DNA from: JAMHWF01 sp964371405
GTDB lineage: Bacteria; Pseudomonadota; Gammaproteobacteria; Burkholderiales; Burkholderiaceae_C
Length of the DNA stretch: 64,000 nt
Assembly (NCBI GenBank): GCA_964371405.1
Contig: CAYJLV010000016.1
Span: forward strand, 1 to 64,000
Direction: 5' to 3'
In this document: positions 21,610 to 33,214 of the stretch, piece after piece
How positions within the stretch are numbered: the stretch's first letter is position 1
Layout: every line of letters starts with the position of its first letter
Translations under genes and position numbers: made by a program
The notes under the pieces: generated by a model
The model's database searches: none
What the model was told of the DNA's origin: nothing
The model's input: only the letters and a program-made list of their open reading frames with translations

Positions 21610-22506
21610 ATGTCAGTTTACAGTATGACCGGCTATGCGAGCGCCTCGTCGGGCGCTGCCGACGCTGCGGCGCCGGGCAACGTCAGCGTCGAGTTGCGCT
21701 CCGTCAACGGACGCTTTCTCGACCTCTCGCTGCGCTTGCCCGACGAATTGCGTGCGCTCGAGCCGGCGTTGCGCGAACTCGTCGCACAGCGCTTGCGGCG
21801 CGGCAAGATCGAGATGCGCGTCACGACGCAGCGCGACGCTGACGCCGCCTGGCCGAGCCCGCAGCCCGAACAGCTGAGCCGGCTCGCGCGCCTCGAAGGC
21901 ACGGTGCAGGGTTGGCTGTCCAGCGCGCAGCCGCTGTCGGTGCACGAGGCATTGCAGTGGTGCCGCGGCGGCGGCGCCGTCGAGCGGCTCGACGAGCCCG
22001 CGCTCGACACGGCGCGGCGCTGCATCGAAGGCCTGGCGGACGCTCGCCGGCGCGAGGGCGAACGCCTCGTCGTTGTGCTTGCCGGGCGCATCGAGCGGCT
22101 GCGCGCCCTCGCCGACCAGGCCGAGCCGCTCGTGCCCGCCGTCGTGCAGCGCCAGCAACAGCGCTTCGTCGAGCGCTGGAACGAAGCGCTGGCGGCGACC
22201 GGCGCCGCGCAGAGCGTGCCGCGCGAGGCGCTGCAGGAACGCGCGCTCAACGAAGCGGCCGCCTATGCGATCCGCATCGACGTCGCCGAGGAACTCGCGC
22301 GCCTGCGCGCCCACCTCGACGAGCTGGCGCGGCTGCTGAAGGCGGGCGGCGAAATCGGCAAGCGCCTCGACTTCCTGATCCAGGAACTTCAGCGCGAAGC
22401 CAACACGCTGGGCTCGAAGTCGGCTGCGCTCGAGCTGACCAACATCTCGGTCGAGATGAAGGTGCTCGTCGAGCAGTTGCGCGAGCAGGTGCAGAACATC
22501 GAATAG
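21610..22506 (+). CDS. yicC: YicC-family endoribonuclease
   Basis: A 298-residue YicC protein. It starts MSVYSMTGYASA, the family hallmark, with N-terminal ELRSVNGRFLDLSLRLP and C-terminal GKRLDFLIQELQREANTLGSKS and NISVEMKVLVEQLREQVQNIE. The ATG at 21610 was chosen by that start; a longer upstream frame has no homology. YicC members have been shown to cut RNA. It precedes gmk by 146 bp, a common order. Confidence 0.94.
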   Translation: MSVYSMTGYASASSGAADAAAPGNVSVELRSVNGRFLDLSLRLPDELRALEPALRELVAQRLRRGKIEMRVTTQRDADAAWPSPQPEQLSRLARLEGTVQGWLSSAQPLSVHEALQWCRGGGAVERLDEPALDTARRCIEGLADARRREGERLVVVLAGRIERLRALADQAEPLVPAVVQRQQQRFVERWNEALAATGAAQSVPREALQERALNEAAAYAIRIDVAEELARLRAHLDELARLLKAGGEIGKRLDFLIQELQREANTLGSKSAALELTNISVEMKVLVEQLREQVQNIE

Positions 22507-22652
22507 CGCGCCGCGTCTCGTCGGACTTCGGGCCGCGCCCCGGGCAAGCGGTTTCCGTCCCGGGTCGGGCACCAGCCGCATGCCGATCCGCGGCCGGCGC
22601 GGGCGGCACTTCGGTGCAGAATAACGCCGCACAGCGACGCTCCCCGCACTGC

Positions 22653-23273
22653 ATGGACTCCCCCGGCAACCTGTTCGTCGTCGCCGCGCCCAGCGGCGCC
22701 GGCAAGTCGAGCCTCGTGAAGGCGCTGCTCGAGCTCGATTCGCACCTCGTCGTCTCGGTCTCGCACACAACGCGCCCGCCGCGCGGCCAGGAACAGCCGG
22801 GGCGCGAATACCACTTCGTCGACGATGCCGCTTTCTCCGCCATGGTCGAGCGCGGCGAGTTCTTCGAATGGGCAGAGGTGCACGGCAAGCGCTACGGCAC
22901 GTCGAAGTCGGCAATCGGGCAGCGTATCGGCTCGGGCGAGGACGTCGTGCTCGAGATCGACTGGCAGGGCGCGCTGCAGATCAAGCGGCTGTTCCCGGAC
23001 GCCGTGCTCGTCTTCGTGCTGCCGCCGAGCTGGGACGAGTTGCGCGAGCGGCTGCTGCGTCGCGGCGAGGACGGCGCCGACTCGATCGCCCAGCGCCTGG
23101 CCAATGCGCGCGTCGAGGTGGCGCAGGCCCGCCACTTCGACTTCGTTATAATCAATGCCCTGTTCGAGACGGCGCTGTTCGACTTGAAGGCGATCGTCCA
23201 TTCCCAGCGGCTCAAGTACGCCGCGCTGCGCAGAAGCAAACCCGCCGTCTTCGCCGCGCTCGGCCTCGATTGA
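22653..23273 (+). CDS. gmk: Guanylate kinase
   Basis: A 206-residue GMP kinase. The P-loop is APSGAGKSSLVKAL; the GMP-binding region includes SVSHTTRPPRGQEQPGREYHFV and FFEWAEVHGKRYGTS; LEIDWQGALQIK follows. It supplies GDP for nucleic acids and for the ppGpp synthesis encoded two genes downstream. The gmk-rpoZ-spoT order is standard in proteobacteria. Start ATG 22653 agrees with the family N terminus. Confidence 0.97.
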   Translation: MDSPGNLFVVAAPSGAGKSSLVKALLELDSHLVVSVSHTTRPPRGQEQPGREYHFVDDAAFSAMVERGEFFEWAEVHGKRYGTSKSAIGQRIGSGEDVVLEIDWQGALQIKRLFPDAVLVFVLPPSWDELRERLLRRGEDGADSIAQRLANARVEVAQARHFDFVIINALFETALFDLKAIVHSQRLKYAALRRSKPAVFAALGLD

Positions 23274-23305
23274 ACCGCCCCGCCGCCCGACCGGAGCACC
23301 CCCGC

Positions 23306-23509
23306 ATGGCCCGCATCACCGTCGAAGACTGCCTGACGAAGATCCCGAACCGCTTCCAGCTCGTACTGGCGGCGACTTACCGCGCGCGCATGCTCAGCCA
23401 GGGCCACGCGCCCAAGGTCGAGACCAAGAACAAGCCCGGCGTCACGGCACTGCGCGAGATCGCCGCCGGCGAGATCGGCGTCGAGATGCTGCGCAAGGTT
23501 CCGATCTGA
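23306..23509 (+). CDS. rpoZ: RNA polymerase omega subunit
   Basis: A 67-residue omega subunit: MARITVEDCLTKIPNRFQLVLAATYRAR, followed by NKPGVTALREIAAGEIG. It assists assembly of RNA polymerase and forms part of one ppGpp-binding site on the enzyme. It sits 32 bp after gmk and 71 bp before spoT. Confidence 0.96.
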   Translation: MARITVEDCLTKIPNRFQLVLAATYRARMLSQGHAPKVETKNKPGVTALREIAAGEIGVEMLRKVPI

Positions 23510-23580
23510 CGCGCGGCGCCCGCCCGCACTCCGTTCCCCCACGAGGACACGCCGCACCCGTTCCGGGATAAATTCCGGGC

Positions 23581-25848
23581 ATGGGTGAGCGCACCTTCAC
23601 CGCACTGCGTGACCGTTTCGTGTCGAAGCGGCCGCGCGCGGCCGCGCCGCCCGCCGACGCCAGTGTCGGCTCGTTCGCCGCTCTGACGGCGCGGCTCGAC
23701 TACCTCGGCACCGCCGACATCAAGCGCGTTCGCGAGGCCTACCGCTTCGCCGACGAAGTCCACCTCGGCCAGTTCCGCGCCAGCGGCGAGCCTTACATCA
23801 CGCACCCGATCGCCGTCGCGGGCCTGTGCGCCGACTGGAAGCTCGACGCGCAGGCCATCATGGCCGCGCTGATGCACGATGCCATGGAGGACTGCGGCAC
23901 CGCCAAGAGCGAGCTGATCGAGCACTTCGGCGCGCCGACCGCCGAGCTCGTCGACGGCCTCACCAAGCTCGACAAGCTGCAGTTCTCGACGCGCGAGGAG
24001 TCGCAGGCCGAATCGTTTCGCAAGATGTTCCTGGCGATGGCGCGCGACGTGCGCGTCATCCTGATCAAGCTCGCCGACCGGCTGCACAACATGCGCACGA
24101 TGGACGCGATGGCCGCCGACAAGCGCGTGCGCATCGCGCGCGAGACGCTCGACATCTACGCCCCGATCGCGCACCGCCTGGGCCTGAACCAGACCTACCG
24201 CGAGCTGCAGGAGCTCTCGTTCGCGCACCTCAAGCCCTGGCGCCACGCGGCGCTGTCGAAGGCCGTGCAGCGCGCGCGCGGCTACCGCCGCGACGTCGTC
24301 GACCGCGTGCAGCGCGAGGTCGAGAAGGCGTTCAAGGACGCGAAGATCGGCGTCCAGGTCTACGGCCGCGAGAAGACGCTGTTCTCGATCTACCGCAAGA
24401 TGCGCGAGAAGCACCTGTCGTTCGCGCAGGTGAGCGACATCTTCGGCTTTCGCATCGTCGTCGGCACGCTGTCCCAGTGCTACATGGCGCTGGGCGTGCT
24501 GCACCAGATCTACAAGCCGGTGCCCGGCCGCTTCAAGGACTACATCGCGATCCCCAAGGCCAACGGCTACCAGTCGCTGCACACCACGCTCGTGAGCCCG
24601 CTCGGCACCGCGGTCGAGTTCCAGATCCGCACCGAGCACATGCACGCCGTGGCCGAGAAGGGCATCGCCGCGCACTGGATGTACAAGGTCAACGAGTCGG
24701 GCATCAGCGAGGCGCAGCGCCTGGGGTCGCTCTGGCTGCAGTCGCTGATCGACATCCAGGACGACACGCGCGACGCGACGGAGTTTCTCGAGCACGTCAA
24801 GATCGACCTGTTCCCCGACGCGGTCTACGTCTTCACGCCCAAGTCGAAGATCCTCGCGCTGCCGCGCGGCGCGACGCCGGTCGACTTCGCCTACGCGATC
24901 CACTCCGACGTCGGCGACCGCACGGTGGCAGCAAAGATCAACGGCGAGCCGGTCGCGCTGCGTGCCGAGCTGCGCAGCGGCGACGTCGTCGAAGTCCTCA
25001 CCGCGCCGAACGCGCGCCCGAACCCGGCCTGGCTCAACTTCGTGCGCACCGGCCGCGCGCGCTCGAAGATCCGCCACTACCTCAAGAACATGGAGCAGGA
25101 GGAGTCGCGCGAGCTCGGCCACAAGCTGCTGGCGCAGGCGCTGCGCGCCGAAGGCCTGGCGATACCCGACATCACGGCTCCGGCCGAAGGCGCCGAGGCC
25201 GCCGTCTGGCAGCAGCTCGTGCGCTGGAGCGGCAACCGCACGCGCGACGACCTGCTCGTCGACATCGGCCTCGGGCGCAAGATCGCGAGCATCGTCGCCA
25301 AGCGCCTGACGCGCCTGCTCATCGACCAGGGCTCGCGCCCCGACGCGCTGATGCTGACGATGGGCCGCTACGGCGCCGACGACGCGACGCCCGCGCAGGG
25401 CACCGTCGTGATCGACGGCACCGAGGGCGCCACGGTGCAGCTCGCCACCTGCTGTCGCCCGATTCCCGGCGACTCGATCGTCGGCTACCTCGGCCGCGGC
25501 GAGGGCCTCGTCGTGCACACCGCCGAATGCGCCGTCGGCCGCAAGCTGTTCGACCGCGACAGCGAGCGCTGGATCGCCGTCGAATGGGCCGAGGAGCCGA
25601 CACGCGCCTTCGAGTCGGCCGTCAACGTGCTGGTGAAGAACGCCAAGGGTGTGCTCGCGCAGGTCGCTGCCGCGATCAGCGCCGCCGAGGCCGACATCAC
25701 CTACATCGACATGGGCAACGAACACGGCAACGAGACCGCCGAGCTGCGCCTGCTGCTGGGCGTGCGCGACCGCGTGCACCTCGCCGACGTGATCCGCACG
25801 CTGCACCGCTCGCCGGCCGTCATGCGGGTCGCACGAGCAAAGCCGTAG
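23581..25848 (+). CDS. spoT: Bifunctional (p)ppGpp synthetase/hydrolase SpoT/Rsh
   Basis: A 755-residue Rel/Spo protein. The hydrolase domain keeps the metal motif HDAMED (residue about 99) and RLHNMRTM, so hydrolysis should work. The synthetase domain has GREKTLFSIYRKM and the RFKD form of the RxKD motif in PGRFKDYIAIPKANGYQS, typical of bifunctional enzymes rather than RelA. TGS (VYVFTPKSKILALPRGATPVDFAY), helical/zinc-finger-like (TCCRPIPGD) and ACT domains follow. It makes and degrades the stringent-response alarmone. Confidence 0.96.
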   Translation: MGERTFTALRDRFVSKRPRAAAPPADASVGSFAALTARLDYLGTADIKRVREAYRFADEVHLGQFRASGEPYITHPIAVAGLCADWKLDAQAIMAALMHDAMEDCGTAKSELIEHFGAPTAELVDGLTKLDKLQFSTREESQAESFRKMFLAMARDVRVILIKLADRLHNMRTMDAMAADKRVRIARETLDIYAPIAHRLGLNQTYRELQELSFAHLKPWRHAALSKAVQRARGYRRDVVDRVQREVEKAFKDAKIGVQVYGREKTLFSIYRKMREKHLSFAQVSDIFGFRIVVGTLSQCYMALGVLHQIYKPVPGRFKDYIAIPKANGYQSLHTTLVSPLGTAVEFQIRTEHMHAVAEKGIAAHWMYKVNESGISEAQRLGSLWLQSLIDIQDDTRDATEFLEHVKIDLFPDAVYVFTPKSKILALPRGATPVDFAYAIHSDVGDRTVAAKINGEPVALRAELRSGDVVEVLTAPNARPNPAWLNFVRTGRARSKIRHYLKNMEQEESRELGHKLLAQALRAEGLAIPDITAPAEGAEAAVWQQLVRWSGNRTRDDLLVDIGLGRKIASIVAKRLTRLLIDQGSRPDALMLTMGRYGADDATPAQGTVVIDGTEGATVQLATCCRPIPGDSIVGYLGRGEGLVVHTAECAVGRKLFDRDSERWIAVEWAEEPTRAFESAVNVLVKNAKGVLAQVAAAISAAEADITYIDMGNEHGNETAELRLLLGVRDRVHLADVIRTLHRSPAVMRVARAKP

Positions 25849-25851
25849 CGC

Positions 25852-26427
25852 TCACTCCGGCGCCGGGTACCTCACCTCGATCACCTCGATGCGCTCGACG
25901 CCGCCGGGCGTCGCGAGCTGCACCTCGTCGCCTTCGCGCGCCTTGAGCAGCGCGCGCGCGATCGGCGCGATCCAGCTCACTTCCCCGGCCAGGCTGTCGG
26001 CCTCGTCGATGCCCTTGATCGTGACGGTGCGGCGCTCGCCGCGCTGGTTCTCGTAGGTCACCGTCGCGCCGAAGAAGATCTGGTCGCTGCCGTGATGCGC
26101 CGACGGGTCGGCCACTTCGGCGATGTCGAGGCGCCGGGTCAGGAATCGGATGCGGCGGTCGATCTCGCGCAGCCTCTTCTTGCCGTAGAGGTAGTCGCCG
26201 TTCTCGGAGCGGTCGCCGTTCTTCGCCGCCCACGACACCGTCTCGACGACCTTCGGCCGCTCGACGTCGAGCAGCTCCATCAGCTCGGCGCGCAGGCGGC
26301 GCCAGCCTTCGGGCGTCAGGTAGTTGCGCGTGCCCGCGGGCAGCGCGGCGGCGGCATCGAGGCCATCATCGTCGCCGTCTTCGCCGGCGTCGGCGGCGTC
26401 GTTCTCGCGGGTGAAGGCCTTGCTCAT
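25852..26427 (-). CDS. greB: Transcription elongation factor GreB
   Basis: A 191-residue GreA/GreB-family factor that rescues backtracked RNA polymerase. The N-terminal coiled coil (TPEGWRRLRAELMELLDVERPKVVETVSWAAKNGDRSENGDYLYGKKRLREIDRRIRFL spans residues about 37-95) contains the acidic tip residues D and E in GDRSENGDY. A C-terminal FKBP-like domain follows (FGATVTYEN ... DEADSLAGEVSWIAPIARALL). Two features suggest GreB rather than GreA: KKRLREIDRRIRFLTRRLD and a 36-residue acidic N-terminal extension. It is convergent with spoT; three bases separate the genes. Confidence 0.93.
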   Translation of the reverse strand: MSKAFTRENDAADAGEDGDDDGLDAAAALPAGTRNYLTPEGWRRLRAELMELLDVERPKVVETVSWAAKNGDRSENGDYLYGKKRLREIDRRIRFLTRRLDIAEVADPSAHHGSDQIFFGATVTYENQRGERRTVTIKGIDEADSLAGEVSWIAPIARALLKAREGDEVQLATPGGVERIEVIEVRYPAPE

Positions 26428-26446
26428 CGTCGTCGTTGCGTCCGAT

Positions 26447-26460
26447 CCGTTTATATACGG
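26447..26460 (-). promoter_or_regulatory. Candidate -10 region for greB inside a short palindrome
   Basis: CCGTTTATATACGG is a 14-bp near-palindrome, unusually AT-rich for this DNA. Read on the minus strand it offers TATATA/TATAAA about 20-25 bases before the greB ATG. No clear -35 is seen. Confidence 0.3.
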
Positions 26461-26579
26461 AACCTCGCCCGGCACCTGCCGCCGAGGCGTCATACCGACG
26501 CGCCCGACGAGGATGCATATTCTCGACGAGACCGACCTCGGGCTACAGTCGAGCTGACGCAACCGAGTCGGATCGAACG

Positions 26580-27767
26580 ATGTCCCTGATGCAGATCGAA
26601 GAATCCCCCCGGCCCGCCGGCCGCGGCTGGGCACTGTGGGCGCTCGGCTTTCGCCCCTTCTACATCGTCGCCAGCATCTACGCCGCGCTGTCGATCGCGC
26701 TGTGGGCGGCGCAGGTCTCGGGCTGGCTCGGCCGCTCCTACCTCGATGCCTCGGCCTGGCACGCCCACGAGATGCTGTTCGGCTACACGCTGGCCGTGAT
26801 CGTCGGCTTCCTGCTCACCGCCGGGCGCAACTGGACCGGCCAGCCGACGCCGACGGGCCGATCGCTGCAGGCGTTGGTCGCGCTGTGGATCGCCGGGCGC
26901 GTGCTGGTGCTCACGCCCTGGGTCTGGCCGTCGGCCCTCGTCAACGCCGCCTTCCCGCTCGCCGCGGCGGCGGCGTTCGCCGTGCCGCTGGCGCGCTCGG
27001 CCAACAAGCGCAACTATTTCTTCGTCGCGCTGCTCGTGCTGCTGGGCATCGCGCAGTTCGGCGTGCACATGGCGCAGGCCGGCACGGTCGCGCTGCCGTC
27101 GTGGCTGGGCCTGCGCATCGGCCTCGACGTGGTGATGTTCATCATGGCCGTGATGGCCGGACGCGTGGTCCCGATGTTCACCAACAACGGCATTCCCGGC
27201 GCCGGCGCGCGCCGCGACGAGCGCGTCGAGAAGGCAGCGCTCGGCAGCATCCTGGCGCTGCTCGCCGCCGACCTGCTGCAGCTGCAGGGCCCGCTGCTCG
27301 CGCTGCTGCTGGCGGTGTGCGGCGTCGCGCAGCTCGCGCGCTGGGCGCTGTGGAACCCCTGGCGCACGCTGCGCACGCCGCTGGTGTGGGTGCTGCACGC
27401 AGCCTACCTGTGGATCGTCGTGCACCTGGCGATGCGCGCGCTGGCCGAGATCGGCTTGGCGCCCGCGCACCTGGCGACGCACGCGCTGACGATCGGCGCG
27501 ATCGGCGGCCTGACCATCGGCATGATGACGCGCACCGCGCGCGGCCACACCGGCTTGCCGCTGGTCGCCGAGGGCATCGAGGTCGCCTGCTACCTCGCCG
27601 TGCTGGCGGCCGCCGTCGTGCGCGTGTTCGGCCCGCTCGTCGCGCCGCAGGCTTACATGGCCAGCGTCGTCGTCTCGGCCGCGCTGTGGTCGGGCGGCTT
27701 CGCGCTCTACGCGCTGCGCTACGTGCCGATCCTCGCGCGCCCGCGCATCGACGGCCGGCCGGGCTGA
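26580..27767 (+). CDS. nnrS: NnrS-family membrane protein (nitric-oxide stress)
   Basis: A 395-residue polytopic protein with about twelve predicted helices. NnrS markers include WALWALGFRPFYIVAS near the start, SAWHAHEMLFGY (about residue 60), GFLLTAGRNWTG, GRVVPMFTNNGIPG and GGLTIGMMTRTARGHTG. NnrS is a heme- and copper-containing inner-membrane protein that protects against nitrosative stress, and is often under NsrR or Dnr control. A GATGCAT half-site lies 62 bp upstream, and nsrR is in this same window at 33215. Its end overlaps the convergent MarR gene by 49 bp. Confidence 0.92.
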   Translation: MSLMQIEESPRPAGRGWALWALGFRPFYIVASIYAALSIALWAAQVSGWLGRSYLDASAWHAHEMLFGYTLAVIVGFLLTAGRNWTGQPTPTGRSLQALVALWIAGRVLVLTPWVWPSALVNAAFPLAAAAAFAVPLARSANKRNYFFVALLVLLGIAQFGVHMAQAGTVALPSWLGLRIGLDVVMFIMAVMAGRVVPMFTNNGIPGAGARRDERVEKAALGSILALLAADLLQLQGPLLALLLAVCGVAQLARWALWNPWRTLRTPLVWVLHAAYLWIVVHLAMRALAEIGLAPAHLATHALTIGAIGGLTIGMMTRTARGHTGLPLVAEGIEVACYLAVLAAAVVRVFGPLVAPQAYMASVVVSAALWSGGFALYALRYVPILARPRIDGRPG

Positions 27768-28276
27768 ACCCCCTTCAGCCGCGGCGCCGGCCGCGGCGGC
27801 GTTGCAGGCGTCGCGCCGTCGAGCGCCGGGTCGACGCGCTTGATCTGCGCGTCGTCGATGCCGAGGAAGTCCTCCAGCGCCTTTTCGAGCGTCGCCAACG
27901 CCTTCTTGGTGTAGACCGCCTCGAGGTTGCGGTACTGCTGCTCGATGTAAGGCGCCATCTCCTCGACCAGGCGTTCACCGTGCGGCGCCAGGCTCACCAG
28001 CACGCGCCGCAGGTCGCCGGGGTCGCGCCGGCGCTGCACGCAACCCATCGCGGCGAGCCGATCGAGCACACCGGGCATGTTGGAGCTCAGGATCTGGCAC
28101 GCCTCGCACAGCTCGCGCGGTTCCGCCGTCTCGCGCTCGTCGAGCACGCGCAGGATGCGCCATTGCTGCTCGGTCAGGCCAAAGTGATTGAGGAGCGGCC
28201 TGAAGTGCCCCATCAGCCGCTCGCGCACGGCCAGCAAGCGCTGTGGAAGGTTGCGATGGCCGATGCGGTGCTTCAT
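27719..28276 (-). CDS. MarR-family regulator, HpaR/HpcR-like
   Basis: A 185-residue winged-helix regulator. The stretch LLNHFGLTEQQWRILRVLDE, the winged part CVQRRRDPGDLRRVLVSLAPHG and the dimer helices match HpaR, repressor of homoprotocatechuate (4-hydroxyphenylacetate) catabolism. No hpa genes are nearby, so the target is uncertain. The last 40 residues are Pro/Arg-rich and run over the 3' end of nnrS. A perfect 12-bp palindrome lies 31 bp upstream of its start codon. Confidence 0.85.
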   Translation of the reverse strand: MKHRIGHRNLPQRLLAVRERLMGHFRPLLNHFGLTEQQWRILRVLDERETAEPRELCEACQILSSNMPGVLDRLAAMGCVQRRRDPGDLRRVLVSLAPHGERLVEEMAPYIEQQYRNLEAVYTKKALATLEKALEDFLGIDDAQIKRVDPALDGATPATPPRPAPRLKGVQPGRPSMRGRARIGT

Positions 28277-28306
28277 CGCGCCATTCTCGCAAACCCCGAT
28301 GCATCG

Positions 28307-28318
28307 CTATGATCATAG
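28307..28318. promoter_or_regulatory. Perfect 12-bp palindrome upstream of the MarR gene, candidate operator
   Basis: CTATGATCATAG is a perfect palindrome ending 31 bases before the MarR start codon. MarR proteins commonly bind such sites in their own promoters. Nothing experimental supports it here. Confidence 0.4.
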
Positions 28319-28475
28319 TGATTCAATGCGAATCCGTGAGGGGGCCGGCGTGTATCGAACGGTGCCGCCGGCCTCGCGCCCTTCTCGGGATGCGTCGCGC
28401 AACCCTGCCGTCGGGAGACGGCCCGGAGCCTCAGGCCGCCTGATCGGCGACAAACCTCGGCATGCGCACACCTGT

Positions 28476-28526
28476 CCGTTCGGGCGGACTCTTCGACAAG
28501 CTCAGCGCCCTGCTCAGGGCGAACGG
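28476..28526. repeat. REP-like dispersed repeat
   Basis: A 51-bp element with perfect 7-bp ends CCGTTCG and CGAACGG. The inner blocks CTTCGACAAGCTCAG and CTCAGGGCGAA are familiar from short dispersed repeats in beta- and gammaproteobacterial genomes. It lies in the 504-bp gap between the MarR gene (start 28276) and the sensor kinase (start 28781). Apart from this repeat and the palindrome at 28307, I see no gene in that gap. Confidence 0.65.
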
Positions 28527-28780
28527 CTGAGGTGGGTCGCCAATCAAGTCATGCCATGTTCAGCGCGGCCGCTCCGCAAGGGCGCGGGAACCGAACACAG
28601 ACGGGCGCTCCGGCCGGCGCTCGAAAGGCCGGGTAATTCCCGGTCTCCTGCCCGCCGCGCCGGCGCGGCGCCGAGCGATGATTGCTCCTGTGCGAGGCGC
28701 TGCCGCCAGAGCCGGCGCCCGGGAGAGCAGTTGGGTATGCAGGCATGGGGAGCACCGCAAGTCCCGGTCGGGAGGCAGCG

Positions 28781-32103
<3,323 letters not shown>

Positions 32104-32113
<10 letters not shown>

Positions 32114-32571
32114 ATGCCGACGCCGACAAAGGTTTCGCTGCCCGGCAACGCGCGCACGAAGGTCGCCTTGGCGGCGAGCTTCTTGGTTTCCGGATGCACC
32201 CAGCTGTATTCGACCCAGCCGGAGCCGTCCTTGCGGGCGGTGGCGCTCATCTCCTGGATGAACAGCTTGCCGTCCTGGTCCTTCAGCATCGACATGTCCT
32301 TGCCCTGCAGCTTCGCGTTCGCGCCATGGGCCAGCGTCGTGCCGTCGAAGCGGTTGACGAACACATACATGTCCTTCTTGTGCCATTCGGCGGCTGACGC
32401 GTCGCCGAAGTCCTTGTAGGCCCGCTCCGGTCCGACTTTCTGCACGTGCGCCACGGCGGCGCTCACCATGGCAACGGCTTCTTCCTTCGTGCCCCTTGCA
32501 TCCTGGGCCACGGCGGCCGAGGCGGCGGCGGCAAAGGACAGGGCAATCACGGCGGACTTGAACGACTTCAC
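32104..32571 (-). CDS. Secreted single-Cache-domain protein
   Basis: A 155-residue protein that starts at GTG (VKSFKSAV) with AAGGAAAA upstream. A signal peptide ends at about residue 21 (AAAASAAVAQ). The rest is a single Cache-like ligand-binding fold: AYKDFGD, MYVFVNRFDGTTLAHGANAKLQGKDMSMLKD, GWVEYSWVHPETKKLAAKATFV. Such stand-alone periplasmic Cache proteins are uncharacterised and may bind small molecules. Its end overlaps the end of the sensor kinase, which itself has a periplasmic Cache domain; a shared ligand is possible but unproven. Confidence 0.82.
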
Positions 32572-32762
32572 GGGTTTTCCTTTCGGTGGATCGGGACGGC
32601 GACCTGCAGTCCGTGCGACAGCGGGTCGGGCTATGGCCGGATATCGGTCGCCGGCGCCGGGTTCTTGAGGCGACCGAAGGCATCCGCGGTACGCTGCTCG
32701 TCGCTCTCGCGACGCGCTGTTGCGCTGGATCAATCCATGGCGCGGTCGCCCTGCTTACATTA

Positions 32763-32788
32763 GGTGCATGTCAAATGCCGCTTATAGT
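32763..32788 (+). promoter_or_regulatory. NsrR-box candidate overlapping the promoter of the DUF2249 gene
   Basis: The 19 bases GGTGCATGTCAAATGCCGC (32763-32781) match 14 of 19 positions of the E. coli-type NsrR palindrome GATGCATTTAAAATGCATC as I recall it. A -10 candidate TATAGT follows at 32783-32788 and a weak -35 (TTAGGT) lies at 32760-32765 with 17-bp spacing. The box would thus sit between -35 and -10, a repressing position. The DUF2249 ATG is 23 bp downstream and nsrR is the next gene. Confidence 0.6.
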
Positions 32789-32811
32789 ACGGTCCGCACC
32801 CAGGAGTTGCC

Positions 32812-33102
32812 ATGACGAACACCGCCACCGCCGCCTTCACCGCCACCGTCGACGTGCGCAGCATCGCGCCGCGTGATCGCCACCCGCTGATCTTTTCGAC
32901 CTTCACCGGCCTCGTCGCCGGACAGACGATGGAACTGGTCAACGACCACGACCCGAAGCCGCTGTACTACCAGTTCGAGGCCGAGCTGTCGGGCCGCTTC
33001 GGCTGGGAGTACCTCGAATCGGGCCCCGAGACCTGGCGCGTCGCGATCAAGAAGCTGCCGCACTCCGACGGCCGGTGCTGCGGCTCGTGCGGCGGCTCCT
33101 GA
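32812..33102 (+). CDS. DUF2249-domain protein, likely NsrR regulon
   Basis: A 96-residue cytosolic protein of the DUF2249 family (VDVRSIAPRDRHPLIFSTFTGL ... ELVNDHDPKPLYYQFEAE ... GWEYLESGPETWRVAIKKL). It ends in a Cys-rich tail, CCGSCGGS, that might bind metal. AGGAG precedes its ATG. Families of this kind often stand beside nitric-oxide detoxification genes. Here a candidate NsrR box overlaps its promoter and nsrR follows 112 bp downstream, so a role in NO or Fe-S stress is likely. The molecular function is unknown. Confidence 0.85.
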   Translation: MTNTATAAFTATVDVRSIAPRDRHPLIFSTFTGLVAGQTMELVNDHDPKPLYYQFEAELSGRFGWEYLESGPETWRVAIKKLPHSDGRCCGSCGGS

Positions 33103-33214
33103 ACAACCGCACTCTCTCGCCTGCGTCGTCCCCGCTCCCGACCGACACCGTCTTCATGAACTCCGCTCGACGGCTGTGGCGCCGGCTCGGTCTTGCCTTC
33201 GTGCTGCCGGGACG

